Origin: an uncultured Lachnospiraceae bacterium
GTDB lineage: Bacteria; Bacillota; Clostridia; Lachnospirales; Lachnospiraceae
DNA: 61,440 bases
Assembly: GCA_949948715.1 (NCBI GenBank)
Contig: CATLGW010000012.1
Location: 1 to 61,440 of the forward strand
Direction: 5' to 3'
The position numbers and the translations under genes are program-made. Shown here one piece after another: positions 27,236 through 36,233 of the stretch. How positions within the stretch are numbered: the first letter of the stretch is position 1; each line of letters opens with the position of its first letter. The notes under the pieces were generated by a model. The model ran no database searches. It was not told where the DNA came from and saw only the letters and a list, made by a program, of their open reading frames with translations.

Positions 27236-29581
27236 TTACAAAAACAGTCCCGCCAGCCTCACCACAAACGCCGCCGCCCAGGCGATCAGGCACTGCCCCA
27301 GGGCGACGCCCACCGCCCATCTCGCCCCCAGTTCCCGCTTCACGGAGGCGATGGCCGCCACACAGGGGGTATAGAGGAGACAGAACACCAGCAGACCCGC
27401 TGCGGCCAGAGGCGAAAGCGCCTCCTGCAGAGCCGCCGTGGAGCCGTAGAGCACCGACAGGGTGGACACCACGCTCTCCTTGGCCAGGAAACCGGAGATC
27501 AGCGCCGTAGCGATCCGCCAATCCCCCAGCCCCAGGGGAGCCAGGAGCGGAACCAGGAGCCCCGCCGCTGCCGCCAGCATACTGCCCTTCCCGTCCTCCA
27601 CGATATTCAATCCGAAATCAAAGGTCTGAAAAAACCAGATCATGATAGTGGCCACAAAAATCACCGTAAACGCCCGCTGCAGGAAATCCTTCGCCTTGTC
27701 CCACAGCAGATGCCCCACATTCTTTGCCCCGGGCATACGGTAATTGGGCAGTTCCATGACAAAGGGCACCGCTTCCCCCTTGAACAGAGTGCCCTTCATG
27801 CCAAGCGCCGTCCCAATGCCCAGAAGGATCCCCAAAAAGTACAGCCCGATCATCACCGCCGCCCCGTGCCCGGGGAAGAAGGCCGCGGCAAAGAAACCGT
27901 AGATGGGCAGCTTTGCGGAACAGCTCATAAAGGGCGTGAGGAGAACGGTCATCTTCCTGTCACGCTCGGAGGGCAGCGTCCTGGTGGCCATCACTCCCGG
28001 CACCGTGCAGCCGAAACCGATCAGCATGGGCACGATACTTCTGCCGGAGAGACCGATTTTTCGGAGCAGCTTGTCCATCACAAAGGCTACACGGGCGATA
28101 TATCCGCTGTCCTCCATCAGGGACAGAAAGAAAAACAGGGTGACAATCACCGGCAGGAAGCTTAAGACGCTGCCCACCCCGTTAAATATGCCGTCTATCA
28201 CTAAGGAATAGAGCACCTCGTTCACATGGGCCATCCTCATGGCGGCCCCGGCGGCATCCGCCAGCCAGGCGATACCCCTGTCCAGAAGCTCCTGAAGCCC
28301 GGCCCCCACCACATTGAAAGTAAGCCAGAACACCAGGGCCATAATGCCCACAAAGGAGGGAATGGCCGTGTACCTGCCCGTGAGAACTCGATCCAGCTTA
28401 ACACTCCTTTTATGCTCTTTGCTCTCCCGGGGCTTTATCACCGTCGCCCCGCACACGTCCCGGATAAAGGCAAATCTCATGTCCGCAATGGCGGCCGCCC
28501 GGTCCATTCCGCTCTCCGTCTCCATCTGACAGATAATATGCTCCAGCATCTCTATCTCGTTTTGGTCCAATTGCAGACCATCCCTGATCCGGGTATCCCC
28601 CTCCGCCAGCTTGCCCGCGGCAAAACGCACGGGAATGCCCGCCTGCCTGGCGTGATCCTCGATCAGGTGCATGATGGCGTGGAGACAGCGGTGCACCGCC
28701 CCTCCCCTGTCATCCTCCCTGCAAAAATCGATCCTGCCGGGGCGCTCCTGAAATTTCGCCACATGGAGGGCATGGCTCACCAGTTCGTCGATCCCCTCGT
28801 TTTTGGCCGCGGAGATGGGCACTACCGGAATCCCCAGCATTTCCTCCATCTCATTGATCTGGATAGAACCGCCGTTTCCCCGCACCTCATCCATCATGTT
28901 TAAGGCCAACACCATGGGTATATCCAGCTCCATAAGCTGCATGGTCAGATAGAGATTTCTCTCAATATTGGAGGCATCCACAATATTGATGATCCCTCTG
29001 GGATGCTCCTTCAGGACAAACTCCCGGGTCACAATCTCCTCCTTTGAGTAGGGTGACATGGAATAGATCCCCGGCAAATCCGTGATCAAAGTGTTTTCAT
29101 GCCCCTTGATCACACCGTCCTTCCTGTCCACCGTGACTCCGGGAAAATTCCCAACATGCTGATTGGAGCCCGTGAGCTGGTTAAAGAGGGTGGTCTTCCC
29201 GCAGTTTTGATTGCCCGCCAAGGCGAAGGTCAGCTTTTCCCCGTCCGCCAGAGGAGTCTCCGTGGCCTTCACATGATATTTCCCTCCCTCCCCCAGGCCC
29301 GGGTGCTCGATATGCCTCCTGCTCTCCCGCTTCCCCGTCTGCTCCCGGGAAGGGTCTCTGACATTCTCGATCTCTATCTTTTCCGCATCCGCAATCCGCA
29401 GGGTCAATTCATACCCGTGAAGCATAAGCTCCATGGGATCCCCCAGAGGTGCGTACTTCACCAGCACTATGTCCGTGCCGGGAATCACTCCCATATCCAA
29501 AAAATGCTGCCGCAGGGCTCCGTCGCCCCCTACGGCAGTGACGGCCGCCATCTTTCCCACCGGCAATTCCTTCAAAGTCAT
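27236..29581 (-). CDS. feoB: Ferrous iron transporter, FeoA-FeoB fusion
   Basis: Imports Fe2+. Residues 1-~72 are a FeoA SH3-like domain (LKELPVGKMAAVTAVGGDGALRQ). A ~40-residue linker leads to the G domain: G1 GNQNCGKTT, G2 region NFPGVTVDRKDG, G3 DLPGIYSM, G4 NMMDE. The membrane part has the two Gate motifs (FGCTVPGVMATRTL and LLYTPCVAAIA). At 781 residues it is long because of the FeoA fusion. A promoter with a 13-bp palindrome lies about 100 bases upstream. A 20-codon frame precedes the start but lacks a ribosome binding site. Confidence 0.95.
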   Translation of the reverse strand: MTLKELPVGKMAAVTAVGGDGALRQHFLDMGVIPGTDIVLVKYAPLGDPMELMLHGYELTLRIADAEKIEIENVRDPSREQTGKRESRRHIEHPGLGEGGKYHVKATETPLADGEKLTFALAGNQNCGKTTLFNQLTGSNQHVGNFPGVTVDRKDGVIKGHENTLITDLPGIYSMSPYSKEEIVTREFVLKEHPRGIINIVDASNIERNLYLTMQLMELDIPMVLALNMMDEVRGNGGSIQINEMEEMLGIPVVPISAAKNEGIDELVSHALHVAKFQERPGRIDFCREDDRGGAVHRCLHAIMHLIEDHARQAGIPVRFAAGKLAEGDTRIRDGLQLDQNEIEMLEHIICQMETESGMDRAAAIADMRFAFIRDVCGATVIKPRESKEHKRSVKLDRVLTGRYTAIPSFVGIMALVFWLTFNVVGAGLQELLDRGIAWLADAAGAAMRMAHVNEVLYSLVIDGIFNGVGSVLSFLPVIVTLFFFLSLMEDSGYIARVAFVMDKLLRKIGLSGRSIVPMLIGFGCTVPGVMATRTLPSERDRKMTVLLTPFMSCSAKLPIYGFFAAAFFPGHGAAVMIGLYFLGILLGIGTALGMKGTLFKGEAVPFVMELPNYRMPGAKNVGHLLWDKAKDFLQRAFTVIFVATIMIWFFQTFDFGLNIVEDGKGSMLAAAAGLLVPLLAPLGLGDWRIATALISGFLAKESVVSTLSVLYGSTAALQEALSPLAAAGLLVFCLLYTPCVAAIASVKRELGARWAVGVALGQCLIAWAAAFVVRLAGLFL

Positions 29582-29673
29582 CTGTCCGCCCCCTTATCCT
29601 TTGTGAGGAAAGCTTCCCCATTCCTTCCGGAAGCGCCGCTCACAGTCATGCGCCATGGCTGAAAATAATGCTG

Positions 29674-29713
29674 CTTTATGGTTTGATTATAATTCAAACC
29701 ATAAAGATTGCAA
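29674..29713 (-). promoter_or_regulatory. feoB promoter overlapped by a 13-bp palindrome
   Basis: On the minus strand TTGCAA (29713-29708), a 16-bp spacer and TATAAT (29691-29686) make a near-consensus promoter. A perfect inverted repeat with 13-bp arms (29674-29686 and 29694-29706, half CTTTATGGTTTGA) covers the -10 and most of the spacer, the position of a repressor operator. It does not look like the classic Fur box; a DtxR/MntR-type iron repressor is a guess. Confidence 0.7.
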
Positions 29714-29797
29714 CCTGTTTTTGTCAGGTATAGTCAACGGCACTAGAAATTTCACTGGAATCCCTGCAAATCCCACACACATGGTTTTGCACCTTCC

Positions 29798-30736
29798 TCA
29801 TTCAAACAAAGAGAGCTGTTCCCTCCTGAGCGTTCTTGCCTTCCGCTCCGTCACCTTATCCTCCGGTCCCACGCTCCCACAGAGCAGAGGGGAAGCCGCA
29901 TCATATAAAGCCGCGCCCTCCCTTGCCCTTATATCGCTAAAATTCGCATAGCAGTATTTACAGCCGTTCAGACAGGTGTGGTAGGCTCCCACCTCCACGC
30001 TCTCCAGACAGCCGCATTCCCTTCGCTGATTCCTGTCCTTTCCCCCAGACAGACGGCAGCCCAGAATTCTCTCAATAAGCGCCCTGTCAATACAGCTCCC
30101 ATGCCTCACACCCACGCCCTGTAAATCCGCCTGCTCCGCACAACTGACAATGTCCAGGCCGCGCTCCGCCGAAATCCTTGCCATCTCCCCCGCAAGATAA
30201 AGCATTTCCTCCCGGCCGGGGGCTCTCACGCCCAGGCCCCGGGTGTTTCGCTTCGTCTTCGCATACAGGTCCACAAAGCTGATCACCGCCCGTTCCGTGT
30301 AAGGCGCAAGACTCTCCGCGATCTGAGCGAAGGCCCTCAAATGATATTCCGCCGTGTATCTGTCGCTTAGCAGAACTGGATCGTAGCGCCATATTACCCT
30401 GTGCCTTCCTATCCGCCCGGACAGCTCTTTAAATAGGGGAATCAGCGTTTCTCTCTTATCGGGAAGCCCGGGTTCCATATCCCCTCCGTACCCTGTGAGG
30501 GTAAACTGGAAATAATAGGCATAATCCCGCAGCTCCTCCATCCGCCCCAGCATATTGGCAGGATTTTTGGTCCAGAACACAATGCAGTCCACCGTCCGGG
30601 GAGACAGCTCGATCCTGCTGATCTGACGGGGATTCATGGGGTTTCTCACGTACAGAAAGCCTTCCTTCAGCCGATTGATAAACCATTCGGAATAGAAAGC
30701 CGGAATGTCCGTCCTGCGACTTACGCTCAGTATCAT
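29798..30736 (-). CDS. DUF1848 family protein with C-terminal CX3CX2C cluster motif
   Basis: 312 residues. It opens MILSVSRRTDIPAFYSEWF and continues through VDCIVFWTKNPANML and FQFTLTGYG, all diagnostic of DUF1848. Near residue 255 it carries CLNGCKYCYANF, a radical-SAM-like CX3CX2C motif placed at the C terminus instead of the N terminus, with two further cysteines just before (CGCLE). The family is not characterised; an iron-sulfur/SAM enzyme with permuted order is a reasonable inference. It is preceded by the prfA terminator and followed by the feoB promoter region. Confidence 0.85.
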   Translation of the reverse strand: MILSVSRRTDIPAFYSEWFINRLKEGFLYVRNPMNPRQISRIELSPRTVDCIVFWTKNPANMLGRMEELRDYAYYFQFTLTGYGGDMEPGLPDKRETLIPLFKELSGRIGRHRVIWRYDPVLLSDRYTAEYHLRAFAQIAESLAPYTERAVISFVDLYAKTKRNTRGLGVRAPGREEMLYLAGEMARISAERGLDIVSCAEQADLQGVGVRHGSCIDRALIERILGCRLSGGKDRNQRRECGCLESVEVGAYHTCLNGCKYCYANFSDIRAREGAALYDAASPLLCGSVGPEDKVTERKARTLRREQLSLFE

Positions 30737-30761
30737 GGCTTCCTCCTTTTTGAATGTCTAA

Positions 30762-30836
30762 AAACCGGACTGTAGACTGTTAAACATACCGCTTCACAGG
30801 ATAAGACGATACGTTAACAGGTCCACAGTCCGGTTT
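30762..30836 (-). terminator. Long hairpin, probable terminator after prfA
   Basis: On the minus strand AAACCGGACTGT-GGACCTGTTAA pairs with TTTAACAG-TCTACAGTCCGGTTT around a ~28-base loop, followed by TTTTTAG. It ends about 25 bases before the DUF1848 start and would close the rho-to-prfA run. Confidence 0.7.
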
Positions 30837-30906
30837 CAACCGCTCTATATTGCACCTCACCGTGCCCTGAAACTATGGCGCCATACCGCAAAATACGCCT
30901 TGTCAG

Positions 30907-30995
30907 TTTTCCCCATCTTCACTAACTTTGCCGCCTGGCCGCGCCGACAAGGCGGCTCCTAATTTTCTCCCATCTTCACTAACTTTGCCGCCTGG
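30907..30995. repeat. Partial duplication of the prfA 3' end
   Basis: The 27 bases at 30969-30995, coding for QAAKLVKMG near the end of prfA, recur exactly at 30912-30938 beyond the stop codon; the flanking four T's are also shared. The copies are 57 bases apart. The outer copy is not in an open frame of any gene. It looks like a tandem-duplication scar. Confidence 0.75.
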
Positions 30996-32035
30996 TCGGC
31001 TGCGATGCAGGCATCCAGGATCTCGTCGATATCTCCGTTCATCACCTTGTCGAGCTTGTAGAGCGTCAGGCCGATGCGGTGGTCCGTCACCCTCCCCTGG
31101 GGGAAATTGTAGGTCCTGATCTTCTCGGAGCGGTCTCCCGTGCCGATCTGGCTGCGGCGCAGATCAGCCTCCGCGTCATGGCGCTTCTGCTGTTCCATAT
31201 CGTAGAGCTTGGAACGCAACAGGGCAAAGGCCTTCTCCTTATTCTGGAGCTGGCTTTTCTCCGTCTGGCTGTACACCACGATCCCGGTAGGGTAATGGGT
31301 CAGCCGGACGGCGGAATCCGTGGTATTGACGCACTGGCCGCCGTTTCCGGAGGCCCGCATCACGTCGATTCGTATATCCTTATCCTCAATAACGATGCTC
31401 ACATCCTCGTCCACCTCCGGCATCACGGCCACGGTGCAGGTGGAGGTGTGAATCCGCCCGCCGCTCTCGGTCTCGGGCACACGCTGGACACGGTGCACTC
31501 CGCTCTCATATTTCAGCTTGGAAAAGGCTCCCTGGCCCGTAATCTGGAAGTTGACCTCCTTCATGCCGCCGATGCCGATCTCATCCACATTCAAAAGCTC
31601 CACCCTCCAGCGCTGTCTCTCCGCAAAATGCACATACATCCGGTAGACCTCCGCCGCAAAGAGGGCCGCCTCATCGCCGCCTGCCCCGGCCCGGATTTCC
31701 ACGATCACATTCTTATCGTCGTTGGGATCCTTGGGCAGCAGCAGGATCTTCAGCTCCTGCTCCAACTCCTCCACCCGTCTGCGGTTCTCGGAGAGAGTCT
31801 CCTTGATCATGTCCCGCATCTCCTCATCGCTCTCGCCCTCCAGCATGGCCAGGGAATCCTCCACCTCCTGGCGACACTTCTTGTACTCCTTATAGCTTTC
31901 CACTATCGGAGTCAAGTCGCTCTGCTCCTTCATCAGTCTGCGGAAACGCTCCGGATTGTTGGTCACATTGGGTTCCCCCAACTCTCCCATGATTTCCTCA
32001 AAACGTATCAACAAATCTTCTAATCTGTCAAACAT
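30959..32035 (-). CDS. prfA: Peptide chain release factor 1
   Basis: Terminates translation at UAA/UAG. The 358-residue protein has the GGQ loop ([18 protein letters not shown]), the anticodon-like region around [21 protein letters not shown] (PxT motif PET), and the [15 protein letters not shown] segment, all typical of RF1. It follows prmC, whose product methylates the GGQ glutamine. The last ~10 codons are duplicated downstream. Confidence 0.96.
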   Translation of the reverse strand: MFDRLEDLLIRFEEIMGELGEPNVTNNPERFRRLMKEQSDLTPIVESYKEYKKCRQEVEDSLAMLEGESDEEMRDMIKETLSENRRRVEELEQELKILLLPKDPNDDKNVIVEIRAGAGGDEAALFAAEVYRMYVHFAERQRWRVELLNVDEIGIGGMKEVNFQITGQGAFSKLKYESGVHRVQRVPETESGGRIHTSTCTVAVMPEVDEDVSIVIEDKDIRIDVMRASGNGGQCVNTTDSAVRLTHYPTGIVVYSQTEKSQLQNKEKAFALLRSKLYDMEQQKRHDAEADLRRSQIGTGDRSEKIRTYNFPQGRVTDHRIGLTLYKLDKVMNGDIDEILDACIAADQAAKLVKMGEN

Positions 32036-32100
32036 AATTACCTCATTTCCTGTTCTGCTCTATAGTAAACGACATTGAAATTTTACTCTCATGTGGTTTA

Positions 32101-32943
32101 TTATAAAAATATTCCGCACACTACCCGGTCAAGCCCCGCCAGATCCTGCACCACACGGACATCCCGAAAGCCCGCTTGTTCCATCAGCTCTGTCACCGCA
32201 GCCCCCTGGCCGCAGCCGATCTCCAGATAAAGCCTTCCCTCCCGCTCCAGATAGTCCCTGCTGCCGTCTATGATCCTTCGGTAAAAATAAAGCCCGTCCT
32301 CCCCTCCGTCCAGGGCCATACGGGGCTCGTAATCCCGCACCTCTGGCATCAGCCCGGGAATATCGTTCCTGGCAATGTAGGGGGGATTGGATACAATGCG
32401 GTCGAATTTACCGGAGATTCCCTCAAACAGATCGCTTTGCAGAAACTCTGCCGCCCCCCAGGCCTCTCCCAAAATCCGCCGCCCGTTCTCCCTGGCCACC
32501 GCAAGAGCGGACCCGGAGAGATCCGCTCCCACCCCCAGACAGCCATTGGAATAGTGAAGCAGACTCACCAAAATACAGCCGGAGCCGGTACACAGATCCA
32601 GAATGCGCATACCGTCCTCCAACTCCCGCAAAACCTCCTCCACCAGGGTTTCCGTGTCCTGACGGGGGATCAGCACATTTTCATTGACCAGAAAATCCAA
32701 TCCCATAAAGCACTGCTCCCCCGTCAAAAGCTGCAGGGGAACGCGCTCCGCCCTCTTTCGGACAAGCTCTCCGTAAGCCTCCGCAGCGTCATCGGGAACA
32801 GTCTCCTCCCCATGGGTCAGCAGACCGTTGAAATCCAGGCGGCAGGCATACTCCAGAAGGAGCCTGGCGTCCAGCCCGGCCTCGGAAATTCCGCCTCTCC
32901 CCAAAACAAGCTTTCCCCATTCATAACATTCACGATATGTCAT
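32101..32943 (-). CDS. prmC: Release factor glutamine methyltransferase PrmC
   Basis: N5-methylates the GGQ glutamine of release factors with SAM. The N-terminal helical domain is followed by the methyltransferase fold: SAM motif ILDLCTGSGCILVSLL and the catalytic NPPY (VSNPPYIARND). The ATG at 32943 is chosen over a GTG five codons upstream because a GGAG lies 9 bases before it. Neighbour of prfA, its substrate gene. Confidence 0.95.
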   Translation of the reverse strand: MTYRECYEWGKLVLGRGGISEAGLDARLLLEYACRLDFNGLLTHGEETVPDDAAEAYGELVRKRAERVPLQLLTGEQCFMGLDFLVNENVLIPRQDTETLVEEVLRELEDGMRILDLCTGSGCILVSLLHYSNGCLGVGADLSGSALAVARENGRRILGEAWGAAEFLQSDLFEGISGKFDRIVSNPPYIARNDIPGLMPEVRDYEPRMALDGGEDGLYFYRRIIDGSRDYLEREGRLYLEIGCGQGAAVTELMEQAGFRDVRVVQDLAGLDRVVCGIFL

Positions 32944-32977
32944 ACTGCCTCGCTCCACATCCTACAGGGCGTTTCGA

Positions 32978-33997
32978 CTACCTGATCCCATCCGGCTCTG
33001 CGTCGTCCTCCCCTTCGCCTCCCGCCGATTTTTGAACCGTTCCCTCGTCCATCCAGGACTCGTCCACCTCATAGCCGAAGGTGTCATACAGATACTGCTT
33101 CCAGTCGAACACTGCCTCCACGGAAGCCATGGCCACCCGCGCCATCTCCTCGTCCGGCTCCCTGGTGGTAAGCCTCTGTATCAGCATACCGGGAGCCGAG
33201 AGAATGCGCACAAAAATATTGTCGCTGCGCCCGGCCAGCCGGATCAGCTCATAGGATATCCCCGCCACCACAGGCATCAGCAGGATCCGAAGCACCACCT
33301 TCTGCGCCACATTGTCCACCCTGATAAAGAAAAAGAGGACGATACTGACCAGCAGAACGAAGAAAATAAAGCTGGTGCCGCAGCGCCTGTGCAGTCTTGA
33401 ACTGCGCATCACATTGTGGACCGTAAGGGGCCTGCCCTTCTCAATACAGTTGATGCATTTGTGCTCCGCGCCGTGATACCGGTACAGCCTCCGGATATCC
33501 TTCATGGCGCTGATGCCCACCACATAGGCAAGGAAAATCAGGATGCGTATGACTCCCTCCAGAATGGTGGTCAGAGAGCGGTTGCGGACATACCCCTCCA
33601 AAAGGGAGGAGAGAAAATAGGGCAGCACCACAAAGACACCCAATGCCAGCGCTACGGAAAATACCGTCACCAACACGGTCATAACCCGTCCGGCCGTCTC
33701 CCCCGAAGCGTCCCCGCTCCCCTCGGCGTCCTCCTCCCCATAAAACTCAGCCGAATAGTTGAGCGCCCGGGTTCCCAGCCAAAGAGAATCTATGAAATTG
33801 AAGATTCCCCTGACAAAGGGGAGTTTCTTGATCTTATGGTCATGCAGCACTCCCTGGAAATGATCTACCTCCACGGAGATTTCCCCGTCAGGCTTCCTGA
33901 CCGCCACCGCGTATTTTTCGCCGTTTTTCATCATGACGCCCTCCAGCACGGCCTGTCCTCCGATGCCGGAATAGCGGCTAAACTTCTTCCTGCCCAT
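32978..33997 (-). CDS. DUF1385 membrane protein (YqhQ-like)
   Basis: 339 residues with the family start YSGIGGQAVLEGVMMKNGEKYAVAVRKPDG, several membrane segments (~105-165 and ~205-260) and the conserved YHGAEHKCINCIEKG and SSRLHRRCGTSFIFFV motifs with His/Cys residues suggestive of metal binding. The function is not known. The run rpmE-DUF1385-prmC-prfA is conserved in Clostridia. The C terminus is acidic and unstructured. Confidence 0.9.
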   Translation of the reverse strand: MGRKKFSRYSGIGGQAVLEGVMMKNGEKYAVAVRKPDGEISVEVDHFQGVLHDHKIKKLPFVRGIFNFIDSLWLGTRALNYSAEFYGEEDAEGSGDASGETAGRVMTVLVTVFSVALALGVFVVLPYFLSSLLEGYVRNRSLTTILEGVIRILIFLAYVVGISAMKDIRRLYRYHGAEHKCINCIEKGRPLTVHNVMRSSRLHRRCGTSFIFFVLLVSIVLFFFIRVDNVAQKVVLRILLMPVVAGISYELIRLAGRSDNIFVRILSAPGMLIQRLTTREPDEEMARVAMASVEAVFDWKQYLYDTFGYEVDESWMDEGTVQKSAGGEGEDDAEPDGIR

Positions 33998-34018
33998 ACT
34001 CTCTGTCTCCTTATTGAA

Positions 34019-34048
34019 AAAGGTTGAGATAGCAATACCTCAACCTTT
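34019..34048 (-). terminator. Terminator after rpmE
   Basis: A 10-bp perfect stem (AAAGGTTGAG, complement 34039-34048) followed on the minus strand by TTTTTC. It lies 12 bases after the rpmE stop and 22 bases before DUF1385, so downstream genes depend on read-through or a promoter I cannot see. Confidence 0.8.
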
Positions 34049-34059
34049 CGCCCGGACTC

Positions 34060-34260
34060 TTATTTGATACCGTATTTCTTGTTGAACCTGTCGATACGTC
34101 CATCGGCTCTGGCGGTCTTCTGCTGGCCGGTGTAGAACGAATGGCACTTGGAGCAGACCTCCACGTGAATCTCCGGTTTCGTGGAACCGGTCACAAAAGT
34201 GTTGCCGCAGTTGCAGGTTACGGTTGCCTGATAATACTCAGGATGGATTCCTTCTTTCAT
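34060..34260 (-). CDS. rpmE: Ribosomal protein L31, zinc form
   Basis: 66 residues from the ATG at 34260 with GAGAGGTGA upstream. [27 protein letters not shown] and [16 protein letters not shown] give the zinc-binding Cys set (CNC and CSKC) of the C+ form of L31. It has its own promoter between it and rho. Confidence 0.96.
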   Translation of the reverse strand: MKEGIHPEYYQATVTCNCGNTFVTGSTKPEIHVEVCSKCHSFYTGQQKTARADGRIDRFNKKYGIK

Positions 34261-34291
34261 TTCTCTCACCTCTCTATATCATTTCCTGTCA

Positions 34292-34368
34292 GTTCCATAT
34301 TTTATCCGCACTGCCTATGGAACCACAGACAGCGGTATTATTGTAACACAAGCTGGTCATGCTTGCAA
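34292..34368 (-). promoter_or_regulatory. rpmE promoter and leader hairpin
   Basis: On the minus strand TTGCAA (34368-34363) and TACAAT (34345-34340) are separated by exactly 17 bp. The transcript would begin near 34333 and contain an 8-bp hairpin (GTTCCATA/TATGGAAC, 34292-34323) before the gene. The hairpin may be a ribosomal-protein leader structure; that part is inference. Confidence 0.65.
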
Positions 34369-34385
34369 CAATAAAATACAAATTT

Positions 34386-36095
34386 TTAAATAAACTTATT
34401 TTTCTTTACCAGATTTACAAATTCGATATTGTTTCTGGTGCGGGCAAACATATCCAAAATGCGGTCTGTGGCCTCGTCGGGCTTCAGGCCGTTCAGCGCC
34501 TTGCGCATGATGTTTATGGCCTCCATCTCATCCCCGGACAAAAGCAGGTCCTCCCGCCTGGTACCCGATTTCGCAAGATCGATGGCGGGAAAAATGCGCT
34601 TCTCGGACAGCTTGCGGTCCAGCACCATCTCCATGTTGCCCGTGCCCTTGAACTCCTCGTACACCACGTCGTCCATCTTGCTCCCCGTGTCCACCAGCGC
34701 CGTAGCCAGGATCGTCAGACTGCCTCCCTCCCGCATATTCCGCGCCGCTCCGAAAATGCGCTTGGGCATATGCAGAGCAGAGGGGTCCAGACCGCCGGAG
34801 AGCGTCCTGCCGCTGGGCGGCACCACCTGGTTGTAGGCTCTGGTGAGGCGGGTGATGCTGTCCAAGAGTATCACCACGTCCTTTCTATGCTCCACCAGAC
34901 GCTTGGCCCGTTCTATCACCATCTCCGACACCCGCTTGTGATGCTCCGGAAGCTCGTCAAAGGTGGAATAGATCACCTCCACCTTCTCCCCCCGGATGGC
35001 CTCCTTTATATCGGTGACCTCCTCGGGACGCTCGTCGATGAGCAGTATCAGCATATGCATATCGGGATTGGTGCGCAGAATGGACTTCGCCACCTCCTTT
35101 AACAGGGTGGTCTTTCCCGCCTTGGGCGGAGATACGATCATACCGCGCTGCCCCTTTCCCACAGGACTCACCAGGTCCATGACCCGCATGGCAATACTGC
35201 TGTTAGTAGTCTCCAGTTTAATGCGCTCATTGGGAAAAATGGGGGTCATATCCTCAAAGGCCATCCTCCTGGCGGATTCCTCCGTGGTGTAACCGTTGAT
35301 AGTCCGGATAAACAAAAGGGCGCTGAATTTCTCCTGCTGTGTCTTGATGCGCTTGTTGCCCCGCAGAACATCCCCCGTCTTTAAGCCGAATCGGCGGATC
35401 TGGCTGGGAGCCACATAGACGTCGTTCTCCCCCGGCAGATAATTTGCGCAGCGGATGAACCCGTACCCGTCCGGCATCACCTCCAGAATACCGCTGGCCT
35501 CCTCCCCGCTGTCCAGCTCCTTGGGATACTGGTGCTCGTCATACACCTCGTTTCCCCGATAAGTACGCGGCTGCTCCGGTCTGGCCGCGCTGCCCTCCCC
35601 GGCTGTGCTCTCCGGCCTGGCCGCGCTCTCCGCCCCGGCGTCGCCGCTGCCGCTCTCTGCCCTGGACGAACCGCCGCTCCTGACAGGTCTCTCCCCTCGA
35701 AAGCCTCCGCCATTCCTCTGGCCCGGCTGGATCCTGCTTCCCCGCGCCGTGCCCTCGCTGCGGGGAGCACTCTCCGGCCTGGCGGTCTCCGGTCTTGCAG
35801 ACTCCGATCTGGCAGCCTCGGTCTTCACAGTCTCGGTTCTGGCAGCCTCGGTCTTCGCAGTCTCGGTCCTGGCAGCCTCCGCCTTGGCGGACTCGGTCCT
35901 GGCAGCCTCGGTCTTAGCAGTCTCTGTCCTGGCAGTCTCCGCCTTGGCAGCTTCCTCCCTCCTGACCCGCTCGTCCTCCTGCAGCATCGCCTCAACCAGC
36001 TCTGCCTTCTTCATGCCCGAAGTTCCCTTCAGGCCGCGGACCTTAGCCAGCTCCTTCAACTGCGCCAATGCCAAAGACTCATATTTTTCTCTCAT
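34386..36095 (-). CDS. rho: Transcription termination factor Rho with a low-complexity insert
   Basis: Hexameric RNA helicase that ends transcription. Residues 1-45 are the Rho_N SAP-like domain (LKELAKVRGLKGTSGMKKAELVEAM). Residues ~51-110 are near-perfect repeats of a TEAARTETAK-type decapeptide, followed by an Arg/Gly/Ser-rich segment to ~180. From ~195 come the cold-shock RNA-binding domain (GILEVMPDGYGFIR) and the ATPase (SPPKAGKTTLL Walker A, LLIDERPEEVTD). At 569 residues it is well above the ~420 of E. coli Rho because of the insert. The 138-base leader before the start is AT-rich and could carry autoregulation. Confidence 0.95.
   Translation of the reverse strand: MREKYESLALAQLKELAKVRGLKGTSGMKKAELVEAMLQEDERVRREEAAKAETARTETAKTEAARTESAKAEAARTETAKTEAARTETVKTEAARSESARPETARPESAPRSEGTARGSRIQPGQRNGGGFRGERPVRSGGSSRAESGSGDAGAESAARPESTAGEGSAARPEQPRTYRGNEVYDEHQYPKELDSGEEASGILEVMPDGYGFIRCANYLPGENDVYVAPSQIRRFGLKTGDVLRGNKRIKTQQEKFSALLFIRTINGYTTEESARRMAFEDMTPIFPNERIKLETTNSSIAMRVMDLVSPVGKGQRGMIVSPPKAGKTTLLKEVAKSILRTNPDMHMLILLIDERPEEVTDIKEAIRGEKVEVIYSTFDELPEHHKRVSEMVIERAKRLVEHRKDVVILLDSITRLTRAYNQVVPPSGRTLSGGLDPSALHMPKRIFGAARNMREGGSLTILATALVDTGSKMDDVVYEEFKGTGNMEMVLDRKLSEKRIFPAIDLAKSGTRREDLLLSGDEMEAINIMRKALNGLKPDEATDRILDMFARTRNNIEFVNLVKKNKFI
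35766..35945 (-). repeat. In-frame ~30-bp repeats coding the Rho insert
   Basis: About six degenerate copies of a 30-base unit coding for ten residues (pattern A-K/R-T-E-A-A-R-T-E-T). The array keeps the reading frame, so copy-number changes would alter linker length without inactivating Rho. Confidence 0.75.
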
Positions 36096-36233
36096 ACATT
36101 CCTCCTAAACGGTTCATTATAATGTTCTAATACATCTGCTCCTACGGGGATTCACGCTCAGATATGTTTCGGATGTGTTACCAGCTTAACGACAGAACAA
36201 TCATCTTCTGTATGCATTATAATACAAAATGAA

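Noticed and set aside
29655..29951. A 98-codon plus-strand frame over the feoB promoter
   Set aside because: It overlaps the promoter palindrome and the antisense of the DUF1848 end, and has no ribosome binding site or domain.
35766..35945. CRISPR-like periodic repeats
   Set aside because: The ~30-base units are contiguous without unique spacers and lie in frame within rho; they code for a low-complexity linker.
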